From Acinetobacter suaedae (GTDB lineage Bacteria > Pseudomonadota > Gammaproteobacteria > Pseudomonadales > Moraxellaceae): a stretch of DNA of 64,000 nucleotides. The first letter of the stretch is position 1; each line of letters opens with the position of its first letter. The stretch is from the NCBI RefSeq assembly GCF_008630915.1, contig NZ_CP043909.1, positions 2,046,001 to 2,110,000 on the forward strand, given 5' to 3'. A program made the position numbers and the translations under genes. Shown here piece by piece: positions 29,364 through 38,881 of this stretch. Under the pieces are notes generated by a model that did not search any database, had not been told where the DNA came from, and saw only the letters and a program-made list of their open reading frames with translations.

Positions 29364-32012
29364 GTGAGTACTCGTTTTATGACATCAGCTGAAATTCGTG
29401 AAGCATTTTTGCGTTACTTTGAATCGCAAGGGCATACACGTGTCGCTTCGAGCTCACTCGTTCCCGCCAACGACCCAACTTTGCTGTTTACCAATGCTGG
29501 TATGAACCAGTTCAAAGACTGTTTTTTAGGTCTAGAAAAGCGTGACTATGTTCGTGCCGTTTCATCACAGAAGTGTGTTCGTGCAGGTGGTAAGCACAAC
29601 GACCTTGATAATGTTGGTTACACTGCACGCCACCACACATTCTTTGAAATGTTGGGTAACTTCTCTTTTGGCGATTATTTCAAACAAAATGCCTTGAAAT
29701 TTGCTTGGGAATTTTTAACCAGCGAACAGTGGTTAGGCTTACCAAAAGATCGTTTATATGTCACGGTTTATCATACTGATGACGAAGCATTTGACATCTG
29801 GAATAAAGAAATCGGTGTAGATGCTGAACGTATTATCCGTATTGGCGACAATAAAGGTGGTCAATACGCTTCAGATAACTTCTGGGCGATGGGTGATACA
29901 GGTCCTTGTGGTCCTTGTTCAGAAATTTTCTACGATCATGGCGACCACATTTGGGGTGGTTTACCAGGTACGCCAGAAGAAGATGGCGATCGTTTCATTG
30001 AAATTTGGAATAACGTTTTCATGCAGTTCAACCGTACTGCGGATGGCGTGATGCACCCTCTTCCTGCACCTTCTGTTGATACAGGGATGGGCTTAGAACG
30101 TATTTCTGCTGTACTTCAACATGTCAACTCAAACTATGAAATTGACCTGTTCCAACACTTATTAAAAGCGGCAGCCAACATCATCGGTATTGAGGATGAA
30201 GGTCAACCATCACTCCGTGTAGTTGCTGATCACGCACGTTCTTGCTGTTTCTTGATTGCGGATGGCGTAAATCCTTCAAATGAAGGTCGTGGTTATGTAT
30301 TACGTCGTATTATTCGTCGTGCAGTACGCCATGGTAACAAGCTTGGTGCAACTGGCACATTCTTCTATAAAATGTTGCAACCTTTAATTGAGGTTATGGG
30401 CGAAGCTTATCCTGAGCTTGCTGCTCGCAAAGATGTCATCGAAGCAACGTTAATCCGTGAAGAAGAACAGTTTGCTAAAACACTTGAACAAGGTTTGAAA
30501 TTACTTGAGGGTGAACTCGCACAACTCAAAGGTAATGTGATTGCAGGTGAAACGGTATTTAAACTTTATGATACTTATGGTTTCCCAACAGATTTAACCG
30601 CAGATATTGCACGTGAACGTGATCTAACAATCGATGAAGCTGGTTTTGAGGTCGAAATGGCGGCACAGCGTCAACGTGCACGTGATGCAGGAAAATTCGC
30701 AGTAGACTATAACAGCATTGTGAAAGTCGAAGGTGAAACCCAATTCGACGGTTATGAAGCAACTCATGGCCAAGGTCAAATTGTTGCGATCTATAAAGAT
30801 GGTATTCAAGTTGATGAGATCAATGAAGGTGATGAAGCCCTAATTGTATTGAATCAAACACCTTTCTACGCAGAAAGCGGCGGTCAAATCGGTGACACAG
30901 GTGTCTTCAAAAACGATACGGGTATCTTCGAAGTACAAGATACCAAAAAATCTGGTGGTGCTTTCGTGCATCAAGGTATCGTAACTGTAGGTAGCTTAAA
31001 AGCAACTCAAAGTGTTGAAGCAACCGTTAAAGCAGACATTCGTGCAGCAACTGCACGTAACCACTCTGCAACACACCTTTTACATGCAGCTTTACGTCAA
31101 ATTTTAGGTGATCATGTTCAGCAAAAAGGCTCCCTCGTTGCTAGCGACGTTTTACGTTTTGACTTTGCAAATGACCAACCGGTGACATTTGAACAACTTC
31201 AACAAATTGAACGTTTGGTTAACGCAGAAATTATAGCAAACACTCCAGTGACAACCGAATTACTTGATATCGAAACAGCCAAAGCCAAAGGTGCAATGAT
31301 GCTTTTCGGTGAAAAGTACGGTGATGAAGTTCGCGTATTGTCTATGGGCTCAGTAATTGAAGAGAAAAACTTCTCTATAGAGCTTTGTGGTGGTATTCAC
31401 GTTCAACGCACTGGAGACATTGGTCTGTTCAAAATCACGTCTGAAGGCGGTGTTGCTGCTGGTGTGCGTCGTATCGAAGCTGTAACTGGCACTCAAGCAC
31501 TTGGAGTCGTACAAAAGGCAGATCATGACATTCAGACCATTAATAGCTTATTAAAAGCTCAAAAAGACCAAACTGTTGAAAAAGTTGAAGCAGTTGTTGA
31601 AACAGCTTCAAGTTTGCAAAAGCAAATTGAACAATTGAATCAAAAATTAGCAAGCTTCCAAGCAGCTGAATTATTGGATCAGGTGAAAGACATTGCTGGA
31701 CGTCAAACACTCATTACAACAGTCAAAGGTTTAGATGCCAAATCATTACGCAATTTACATGATAGCGTAAAATCAAAATTGGAAGATGCAGTCATTATTT
31801 TAGCTGGCGTTGAAGGCGATAAAGTGAGTTTAATCGCATCTGTCGCTAAACAATATACTGCAAATCTCAAGGCAGGTGACATCATCAAACACTTAGCTCA
31901 AGAACTCGGTGGCAAAGGTGGTGGTAAACCTGACTTAGCACAAGGTGGCGCGCCACTAAACGAGAAGTTCGATCAAGTTTTTGCAGGATTGCCTGCTTGG
32001 CTTGGGCAATAA
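29364..32012 (+). CDS. alaS: Alanyl-tRNA synthetase
   Basis: An 882-residue class II synthetase charging tRNA-Ala, with aminoacylation domain (about 10-370: '[20 protein letters not shown]', '[20 protein letters not shown]'), an editing domain with zinc-site '[14 protein letters not shown]' and '[15 protein letters not shown]', and the C-Ala oligomerisation domain ending '[11 protein letters not shown]'. GTG at 29364 was chosen because GGAG (29350-29353) lies ten bases before it. The ATG at 29379 (877 residues) is a real alternative but has no ribosome-binding site. lysC follows 63 bp downstream. Confidence 0.97.
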   Translation: MSTRFMTSAEIREAFLRYFESQGHTRVASSSLVPANDPTLLFTNAGMNQFKDCFLGLEKRDYVRAVSSQKCVRAGGKHNDLDNVGYTARHHTFFEMLGNFSFGDYFKQNALKFAWEFLTSEQWLGLPKDRLYVTVYHTDDEAFDIWNKEIGVDAERIIRIGDNKGGQYASDNFWAMGDTGPCGPCSEIFYDHGDHIWGGLPGTPEEDGDRFIEIWNNVFMQFNRTADGVMHPLPAPSVDTGMGLERISAVLQHVNSNYEIDLFQHLLKAAANIIGIEDEGQPSLRVVADHARSCCFLIADGVNPSNEGRGYVLRRIIRRAVRHGNKLGATGTFFYKMLQPLIEVMGEAYPELAARKDVIEATLIREEEQFAKTLEQGLKLLEGELAQLKGNVIAGETVFKLYDTYGFPTDLTADIARERDLTIDEAGFEVEMAAQRQRARDAGKFAVDYNSIVKVEGETQFDGYEATHGQGQIVAIYKDGIQVDEINEGDEALIVLNQTPFYAESGGQIGDTGVFKNDTGIFEVQDTKKSGGAFVHQGIVTVGSLKATQSVEATVKADIRAATARNHSATHLLHAALRQILGDHVQQKGSLVASDVLRFDFANDQPVTFEQLQQIERLVNAEIIANTPVTTELLDIETAKAKGAMMLFGEKYGDEVRVLSMGSVIEEKNFSIELCGGIHVQRTGDIGLFKITSEGGVAAGVRRIEAVTGTQALGVVQKADHDIQTINSLLKAQKDQTVEKVEAVVETASSLQKQIEQLNQKLASFQAAELLDQVKDIAGRQTLITTVKGLDAKSLRNLHDSVKSKLEDAVIILAGVEGDKVSLIASVAKQYTANLKAGDIIKHLAQELGGKGGGKPDLAQGGAPLNEKFDQVFAGLPAWLGQ

Positions 32013-32075
32013 GAACTTCACTTTTGTGTAACTGACCCTGATGCCTCTCAGGGTCATGGCTTATATGGAACAACT

Positions 32076-33356
32076 ATGGCATTAATCGTTCAAAAATATG
32101 GCGGTACCTCAATGGGTACTCCTGAGCGCATTTTAAATGTTGCTCGTCGTGTCAAGCGCTGGCATGATCATGGTCACAAGGTGGTCGTGGTTGTGTCTGC
32201 AATGAGTGGTGAAACTAACCGCTTACTTGCGCTTGCTAAAGCCATTACCAGCACCCCTGACCCACGTGAACTTGATCAAATGGTGTCTACGGGTGAACAA
32301 GTAACGATTTCCATGTTAGCTATGGCACTTAATTCTATTGGTGTAGAAGCTAAATCATATACTGGTCGTCAAGTTGGAATCAGAACTGACAGTGCGTTTA
32401 CTAAAGCGCGTATTGAATCTATTGACACCGACATTATGACCAAAGATTTAGATGCAGGTCGTGTTCTCGTCGTTGCTGGTTTCCAAGGCTTTGATGCTGA
32501 TGGCAATACAACAACTTTAGGTCGTGGTGGTTCAGATACATCAGGTGTTGCAATCGCAGCTGCATTGAAAGCTGATGAATGCCAAATCTATACTGATGTT
32601 GATGGTGTATATACCACAGATCCTCGTGTTGCACCTAAGGCAAAGAAAGTTGACCGTATTTCATTCGAAGAAATGCTAGAGATGGCATCTTTAGGTTCGA
32701 AAGTTTTACAAATTCGCTCTGTTGAATTCGCAGGTAAATATCAAGTCCCATTACGTGTATTATCTAGTTTTGATAATGACAATGACGGCGCATTTGACGA
32801 AGAATTTAAACAAAATGTAGGCACACTAATTACCACTGAGGCGGAAGACGATATGGAACAACCAATCATTGCAGGTATTGCATTTAACCGTGACGAAGCA
32901 AAATTAACGATTCTAGGCGTTCCTGATGAACCTGGTATTGCATCTAAAATCTTATCGCCGATTAGTAATGCCAACATTGAAGTGGATATGATTATCCAAA
33001 ATGTAGAAGAAGATGGAACAACTGATTTCACTTTTACAGTAAATCGTAACGACTTAGCGAAAGCAAAAGCAATTCTAGAGCAAACAGCAAGCAGCATCGA
33101 AGGATGTGAGGTTGTTACGCGTGATGATATCGTTAAAGTCTCTATCGTTGGTGTAGGTATGCGTTCTCATGCTGGTGTTGCAAGTAAAATGTTCACAGCT
33201 TTAGCGGAAGAAAGCATTAATATTCTCATGATTTCTACATCAGAAATTAAAATCTCTGTATTAATCGAAGAAAACTATTTAGAACTAGCAGTTCGTTGTT
33301 TACACACAGCTTTTGGTCTAGACCGTGAGCATGGTGAAAGCAGTGCACGTGCTTAA
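32076..33356 (+). CDS. lysC: Aspartate kinase (lysine/threonine-type, ACT-regulated)
   Basis: A 426-residue aspartokinase, first enzyme of the Lys/Met/Thr pathway. The kinase domain opens with 'VQKYGGTSMGT' and contains 'GFQGFDADGNTTTLGRGGSD' and 'DVDGVYTTDPRVAPKAKK'. Two ACT domains follow (about 265-335 and 345-415: 'LTILGVPDEPGIASKILSPI', 'VSIVGVGMRSHAGVASKMFT'), predicting allosteric feedback. The order alaS-lysC-csrA is conserved in Pseudomonas and Acinetobacter. No internal second start was considered further. Confidence 0.97.
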   Translation: MALIVQKYGGTSMGTPERILNVARRVKRWHDHGHKVVVVVSAMSGETNRLLALAKAITSTPDPRELDQMVSTGEQVTISMLAMALNSIGVEAKSYTGRQVGIRTDSAFTKARIESIDTDIMTKDLDAGRVLVVAGFQGFDADGNTTTLGRGGSDTSGVAIAAALKADECQIYTDVDGVYTTDPRVAPKAKKVDRISFEEMLEMASLGSKVLQIRSVEFAGKYQVPLRVLSSFDNDNDGAFDEEFKQNVGTLITTEAEDDMEQPIIAGIAFNRDEAKLTILGVPDEPGIASKILSPISNANIEVDMIIQNVEEDGTTDFTFTVNRNDLAKAKAILEQTASSIEGCEVVTRDDIVKVSIVGVGMRSHAGVASKMFTALAEESINILMISTSEIKISVLIEENYLELAVRCLHTAFGLDREHGESSARA

Positions 33357-33400
33357 TTTCTAGCTAGTTAAATATTTACTTTCAAGTAAATAATAAAAAA

Positions 33401-33438
33401 AACAGAGCCACTATAGTTTTTTTTATAGTGGCTCTGTT
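33401..33438. terminator. 15-bp perfect hairpin between lysC and csrA
   Basis: AACAGAGCCACTATA (33401-33415) pairs perfectly with TATAGTGGCTCTGTT (33424-33438) around an eight-base loop. The T-tract flanks it on the minus strand; on the plus strand only AT-rich bases follow. It is probably a stability hairpin or partial terminator downstream of lysC. Confidence 0.65.
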
Positions 33439-33590
33439 ATATTAGCGCAGAGGTTTTAAGAAAGTTCTCACAAAATTTACGAAAAAAAATTTTTTTTACA
33501 TAATTTTGTTAGAATTTTTTGTATATTAGGCTGTGCTTTCGAACAATGAATTCCCTGTCGCAAGTTTAAGCGTTTAGCAAGGAGATAAAC

Positions 33591-33854
33591 ATGCTGATTC
33601 TGACCCGTCGTGTCGGAGAAACATTAATGATTGGGGATCAAGTCAGTGTTACTGTGCTTGGCGTAAAAGGCAATCAGGTGCGTATTGGTGTAAATGCTCC
33701 AAAAGAGGTTTCTGTGCATCGTGAGGAAATTTACCAACGTATCCAACATGAACGTGCCATGCATGAGCATTTACAACATCTTGATCAAGATTATCAACAC
33801 ACGTATGAAGAAGAGAGTAATGATTTCTCTCAACATAATAACTTTAATCGTTAA
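33591..33854 (+). CDS. csrA: Carbon storage regulator CsrA/RsmA
   Basis: An 87-residue RNA-binding post-transcriptional regulator that recognises GGA motifs in mRNA leaders. The core is canonical: '[16 protein letters not shown]', '[20 protein letters not shown]', '[13 protein letters not shown]'. The C-terminal extension beyond residue 58 is long, with many His, Gln, Asp and Asn, compared with 61 residues in E. coli CsrA. AAGGAG lies before the ATG. A 234-bp region with the lysC-csrA hairpin precedes it. Confidence 0.97.
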   Translation: MLILTRRVGETLMIGDQVSVTVLGVKGNQVRIGVNAPKEVSVHREEIYQRIQHERAMHEHLQHLDQDYQHTYEEESNDFSQHNNFNR

Positions 33855-33870
33855 TATAGCGAATTCTTCA

Positions 33871-33907
33871 ATAATTAAAGCGACTAAAATAGTCGCTTTA
33901 ATTATTT
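33871..33907. terminator. Bidirectional terminator between csrA and rnhB
   Basis: A 16-bp perfect stem (33871-33886 with 33890-33905) with an AAA loop and T-rich flank lies between convergent genes. Confidence 0.85.
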
Positions 33908-34472
33908 ATAAGCCCAATGCTTTTCTAACAGGAGCATAACTACGTCGATGCTCGTCAATCACCCCATGTATTGCTATCGCTTCAAAATGAGCCTTAGTAG
34001 GATAACCTTTATGCTTAGCAAAGCCATAATCAGGATATTGTTGGTCTAAAACTTTCATTTGGCGATCACGCGTAACTTTAGCCAGAATGCTGGCAGCACT
34101 GATCTCAGCATGCGTCGCATCACCACCCACAATTGCTTCACAAGGTATACTGATTCCTTTAGGAATTTGATTACCATCCACAATCACTTTTGCTGGTTGA
34201 GTCGCTAATGCCTCCACTGCTCTACGCATTGCAAGAAAAGTGGCTTGTAAAATATTAAACTCATCAATTTCAGCATGGCTTGCTTCAGCAATCGACCAAG
34301 CTAATGCTTTTTCCTGAATCTCAGCAAATAGTTTTTCACGTTTTTTTTCGGTCAACTTTTTCGAGTCATTTAAGCCTTCAATTGGATTATTTGGATCCAA
34401 AATCACAGCTGCAGCAACTACAGAGCCAACCAACGGACCACGGCCTGCCTCATCGACACCAGCAATCGTCAT
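33906..34472 (-). CDS. rnhB: Ribonuclease HII
   Basis: A 188-residue RNase HII that removes RNA-DNA hybrids and single misincorporated ribonucleotides. The catalytic motif '[20 protein letters not shown]' opens the protein with the DEAGRG carboxylates. Other landmarks are '[13 protein letters not shown]', 'VDGNQIPKG', the acidic site in '[21 protein letters not shown]' split in two, and '[14 protein letters not shown]'. GAGAGA precedes the ATG. A lipoprotein gene lies 41 bp upstream on the same strand. Confidence 0.97.
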   Translation of the reverse strand: MTIAGVDEAGRGPLVGSVVAAAVILDPNNPIEGLNDSKKLTEKKREKLFAEIQEKALAWSIAEASHAEIDEFNILQATFLAMRRAVEALATQPAKVIVDGNQIPKGISIPCEAIVGGDATHAEISAASILAKVTRDRQMKVLDQQYPDYGFAKHKGYPTKAHFEAIAIHGVIDEHRRSYAPVRKALGL

Positions 34473-34513
34473 ATTAAATCTCTCAACAAGAGGCTGATTA
34501 CAGCCTCACTTTA

Positions 34514-34894
34514 TTACTTTGCTTGTGCAAAAGCCTCGTTTACACATGCATTTACTGTTTCAGAAACGACTTTATTTACAATCATTGTACGTGCAGCTGG
34601 GTCAACTGCTGCAGTTGCAAGATCAAAAGCAGTCACACTTTCAGGTGCTTTATCACTGACACAACCACACACATTGGTTTGGATCTCATTTTTCTGGTCC
34701 GCACTCATAAGGCGTGTAGCAGTTTTCCATGCTGGAATATTGTTAATTTCATTTAAGCATTTTGCATTTACGGCAACTTTTAAAGCAGCCATGCCCAATT
34801 GCTGTGAGGTTGCTGTTGGGTTATTTGTATCTGTAGCAGCACATCCAGTAAATGCTAAAACCAATGGAACAACAGTCAATACTAATTTTTTCAT
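34514..34894 (-). CDS. Small lipoprotein of unknown function
   Basis: A 126-residue protein with lipoprotein signal peptide and lipobox FTGC (Cys18). The mature part has four further cysteines (in 'NAKCLNEINN', 'NVCGCVSDK' and 'TVNACVNEAF'), suggesting two disulfides in the periplasm, and is Ala-rich and helical. I do not recognise a family. AGGTAGGT lies before the ATG. It is upstream of rnhB on the same strand. Confidence 0.8.
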   Translation of the reverse strand: MKKLVLTVVPLVLAFTGCAATDTNNPTATSQQLGMAALKVAVNAKCLNEINNIPAWKTATRLMSADQKNEIQTNVCGCVSDKAPESVTAFDLATAAVDPAARTMIVNKVVSETVNACVNEAFAQAK

Positions 34895-35188
34895 AATTTT
34901 TTACCTACCTAAATTTTGGCAGGCGTATTGTGCCTAAACGCGAGCATTTATGATATGACTCAAAATCATTTTTACACAATAAAACAATTTCCACTCTTAC
35001 AGCATGATAATTCGCTTACGTGGAATAATGATGAAACATATCTTGTATCATTCCAAAATATGCTCGATCTTAATATTAGCAGCCCTTAAACGTTCTAAGG
35101 ATAAAACGCTCTGTTACATAGACACAGTATGAGGAGTTTATTTCCATATTTAGAATCAACTTATTCATATCACAGCTAGGATGTTGCG

Positions 35189-35743
35189 ATGTCAACCTCA
35201 CCACAATACTACACACGCACAGCACAAGTATTGCATTGGCTCATGGCAGCGATTTTTATTGTTGCATGGCTTATTGGCTTTTATAGTGGAAATTTTCTTA
35301 GCTACGAAGTTGATGGTAGCTTTAAAGGTAACGTCATCACTCTACATAAAAATATTGCAACTACAATTATATTTTTAGTTGTCATTCGAATATTTTGGCG
35401 TTATACCCACCCAGCTCCCAAACTTCCCGACACCATGTCACCAATGATGAAAACCTTGGCGCATGTTGGACATTTCCTACTTTATTTAATGCTCTTGGCA
35501 TTACCAATCACTGGTTGTTTATTTAGTTGGAGTGCTGGTCATCCTGCGCCTGTGTTATATCTTTTCGAAATTCCAAGATTAGTTCAAGATAATCCAGAGC
35601 TTTTAGCAATTGTAAAACCGCTTCATATTTATTTGTCATGGTTTGCAGGCTTGCTGATCGTTGGACATGCCTTAGCGGCAGTTAAACATCATTTTATCGA
35701 TAAAGATAATGTCTTACGAAGCATGTTAAAACAACCTAAATAA
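35189..35743 (+). CDS. Cytochrome b561 family protein
   Basis: A 184-residue four-helix membrane cytochrome of the prokaryotic b561 (YodB/CybB) type. Putative heme-ligand histidines lie in 'TRTAQVLHWLMAAIFI', 'ITLHKNIATT', 'LAHVGHFLLYLM' and 'VKPLHIYLSWF'. 'PITGCLFSWSAGHPAPVLY' is typical of the family. It probably shuttles electrons from quinol to periplasmic acceptors, superoxide being one proposal for E. coli CybB. It is monocistronic with a terminator 13 bp after the stop. The 294 bp upstream of it hold no gene I can support. Confidence 0.93.
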   Translation: MSTSPQYYTRTAQVLHWLMAAIFIVAWLIGFYSGNFLSYEVDGSFKGNVITLHKNIATTIIFLVVIRIFWRYTHPAPKLPDTMSPMMKTLAHVGHFLLYLMLLALPITGCLFSWSAGHPAPVLYLFEIPRLVQDNPELLAIVKPLHIYLSWFAGLLIVGHALAAVKHHFIDKDNVLRSMLKQPK

Positions 35744-35755
35744 GCCCTTGAATAT

Positions 35756-35781
35756 AAAAAAACCGCATAATGCGGTTTTTT
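35756..35781. terminator. Bidirectional terminator between cytochrome b561 and adenine deaminase genes
   Basis: An AAAAACCGCAT/ATGCGGTTTTT stem with nearly no loop and flanking A- and T-runs serves the two convergent genes. Confidence 0.85.
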
Positions 35782-35785
35782 TCAT

Positions 35786-36838
<1,053 letters not shown>

Positions 36839-36862
36839 AAAGGTTTCTAATTTTTAAGCGAC

Positions 36863-38182
36863 TTAACCGCCAAATGCAACAAACTTAAATACCCACAGTG
36901 CTGCAATGATCCAAACCATATACGGTACAGTCTTTGCTTTGCCCGTAAGAAGTTTAACCAATGCATAGCTAATAAAGCCCATTGCAATACCATCCGCAAT
37001 CGAATAGGTAAATGGCATAAATACAATCGTTAAAAATGCAGGTACTGCTTCAGTGATATCATCCCAATCAATATGGGTGATTCCTTGAATCATCAATACT
37101 CCAATAAACAACAATGCAGGTGCTGTAGCAAAACCTGGTACAGATTGAGCAAGTGGTGCTAAAAATAAACAACCCACAAATAACACAGCAACGACCACCG
37201 CCGTTAAACCTGTACGTCCACCTGCCGCAACCCCAGAAGCAGATTCAATATACGGAGTTGTTGATGATGTACCTAATGCAGCACCCGCAACGATTGCTGA
37301 TGAATCAGCAAACAATGCCTTTTTCAGGCGCGGCAATTTACCATCTTTCAACAAGCCTGCACGGTGTGAAACACCGACCAAAGTTCCAGTACTGTCAAAT
37401 AAATCAACAATGAAGAAGACGAAGATAACACCGATCATACTGGCAGTGAATAGACCTTCAAAGTCCATTTTCATAAATGTTGGAGCAATTGATGGAATAT
37501 GGCCGACCACACCCTTAAACTCATTTAAACCTAAAGCTGTTGCAATTGCGGTAATCACCAAAATACTAATAATGATTGCACCACGTATTTTGAACTGATG
37601 CAAAACCACGATCATTAAAAAGCCGAATAAAGCGAGTAATACTGTTGGTTGTTTGATATCCCCTAAACCAACTAAAGTTGCTGGATTATCAACAATAATC
37701 CCAGCATTTTTTAATGCGATCAAAGCAAGGAATAATCCAATACCACCACCAATCGCCAGTTTCAACGACATCGGAATAGCATTGACAATCGCTTCACGAA
37801 TTTTCATAAAGCTAATCGCGAGGAAAACCAAACCAGAAATGAATACTGCTGCTAAAGCGGTTTCCCAAGGCACTCCCATACCCAAACATACTGAGTATGT
37901 AAAGTAAGCATTCAAGCCCATACCTGGGGCTAAAGCAATTGGATAATTCGCAATTAACCCCATCACCAAACAGCCAATCGCCGCAGCTAAGCAGGTTGCT
38001 ACAAATACAGCACCATGATCCATTCCTGTTTCTGAAAGAATCAATGGATTTACAATAATGATGTAACACATGGTCAAAAATGTAGTTACACCTGCAAGAA
38101 CTTCTGTTCTAAAACTCGTTTTGTTATCGCTCAATTTAAATAAGCGTTCTAACAAACCTGCCGAAGCATTAGGCGTTGCCAT
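36863..38182 (-). CDS. NCS2 purine permease (AzgA/GhxP-like)
   Basis: A 439-residue membrane transporter with about 13-14 helices. AzgA-type landmarks are 'SFRTEVLAGVTTFLTMCYI', 'LAPGMGLNAYFTYSV', 'FVFFIVDLFDSTGTLVGVSH' and 'GTSSTTPYIESASGVAAGGR', the last being the substrate-binding region. Family members import adenine, guanine or hypoxanthine with protons. The ATG at 38182 was preferred over a GTG five codons upstream. Adenine deaminase follows on the same strand, so adenine is the likely substrate (inferred). Confidence 0.92.
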   Translation of the reverse strand: MATPNASAGLLERLFKLSDNKTSFRTEVLAGVTTFLTMCYIIIVNPLILSETGMDHGAVFVATCLAAAIGCLVMGLIANYPIALAPGMGLNAYFTYSVCLGMGVPWETALAAVFISGLVFLAISFMKIREAIVNAIPMSLKLAIGGGIGLFLALIALKNAGIIVDNPATLVGLGDIKQPTVLLALFGFLMIVVLHQFKIRGAIIISILVITAIATALGLNEFKGVVGHIPSIAPTFMKMDFEGLFTASMIGVIFVFFIVDLFDSTGTLVGVSHRAGLLKDGKLPRLKKALFADSSAIVAGAALGTSSTTPYIESASGVAAGGRTGLTAVVVAVLFVGCLFLAPLAQSVPGFATAPALLFIGVLMIQGITHIDWDDITEAVPAFLTIVFMPFTYSIADGIAMGFISYALVKLLTGKAKTVPYMVWIIAALWVFKFVAFGG

Positions 38183-38508
38183 AATAGCACCTGTCAAAAT
38201 CTAAGATCATAGGAGATAAAATCTATACCTTTGTGTTTCAAACTTTTTTGAATTTTTCACCAAAAGGTATACAAAGCTGAAAGCAATCTATATGCCAGCT
38301 CGATACGCGTCACATCAAAACATGTATAAATCTAATTCCGCTATCAAAATATAAAAAGCCGCATAACAAATATGCAGCTTTTTATTTAATGGTAAATATT
38401 TTAGCAGATTCTAATAGGAACTTGCGCACCTACAATCAAAAAAAGATGACTTGTTGATCGCAACAAATGCATCAAAATAGCTCAATACATCATAGCAAAA
38501 CTTGTTAC
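38183..38508. other. 326-bp intergenic region
   Basis: This holds a terminator-like hairpin at about 38353-38383 (AAAAAGC..GCAT with ATGC..GCTTTTT arms and flanking T), probably ending the small membrane-protein gene on the minus strand. The permease promoter is presumed here but no clear -35/-10 pair stands out. Nothing else is supported. Confidence 0.5.
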
Positions 38509-38694
38509 TTATTTAGTTTGTTTTAGATTGGTCAAATGCGTGTGTGGATTGTGTTGAATTTCATTCAAACTATGCTCAGCCTCATGAACCACTTTCATAA
38601 GTTCTTGGCGTTTTTTCGTCTGTGCATCTTCATAACTGGTATAACCCAAAACGAGAATAGAAAATAAGAATAGGAGTACAAGTGCGATCTTCAT
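38509..38694 (-). CDS. Small single-pass membrane protein
   Basis: A 61-residue unrecognised protein. The N-terminal helix (about residues 3-20, Leu/Val/Phe-rich) could be a membrane anchor or signal sequence; the remainder is hydrophilic and helical with several His. AAAGAGA lies about 11 bases before the ATG, a plausible site. The size and topology fit the many small membrane proteins of Acinetobacter. It has a terminator-like hairpin downstream. Confidence 0.55.
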   Translation of the reverse strand: MKIALVLLFLFSILVLGYTSYEDAQTKKRQELMKVVHEAEHSLNEIQHNPHTHLTNLKQTK

Positions 38695-38826
38695 TATTAT
38701 TATCTCTTTGTTAGTGTTTTCTCTGATTCTAACAAATTTTGTGACTTTGTAGTTGTTTTTCTAAATTAATTCCTTTCTGACAGCATTTTATAGTTTGCGT
38801 ATGGCGTCCTACGTTTATAAGAAAGA

Positions 38827-38862
38827 AAAAAGCACTTTTGTTGATCAAAAGTGCTTTTTTAT
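38827..38862 (-). terminator. Terminator after the TonB receptor gene
   Basis: AAAAAAGCACTTTTG pairs with CAAAAGTGCTTTTTT around a five-base loop, with T-runs on both strands, 20 bp after the receptor stop. Confidence 0.9.
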
Positions 38863-38881
38863 ATGTGACTTGTTCAAGCCA

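Noticed and set aside
32741..33097. 118-codon antisense frame inside lysC
   Set aside because: Shadow of the ACT-domain coding region; no start signal and low-complexity Ser-rich product.
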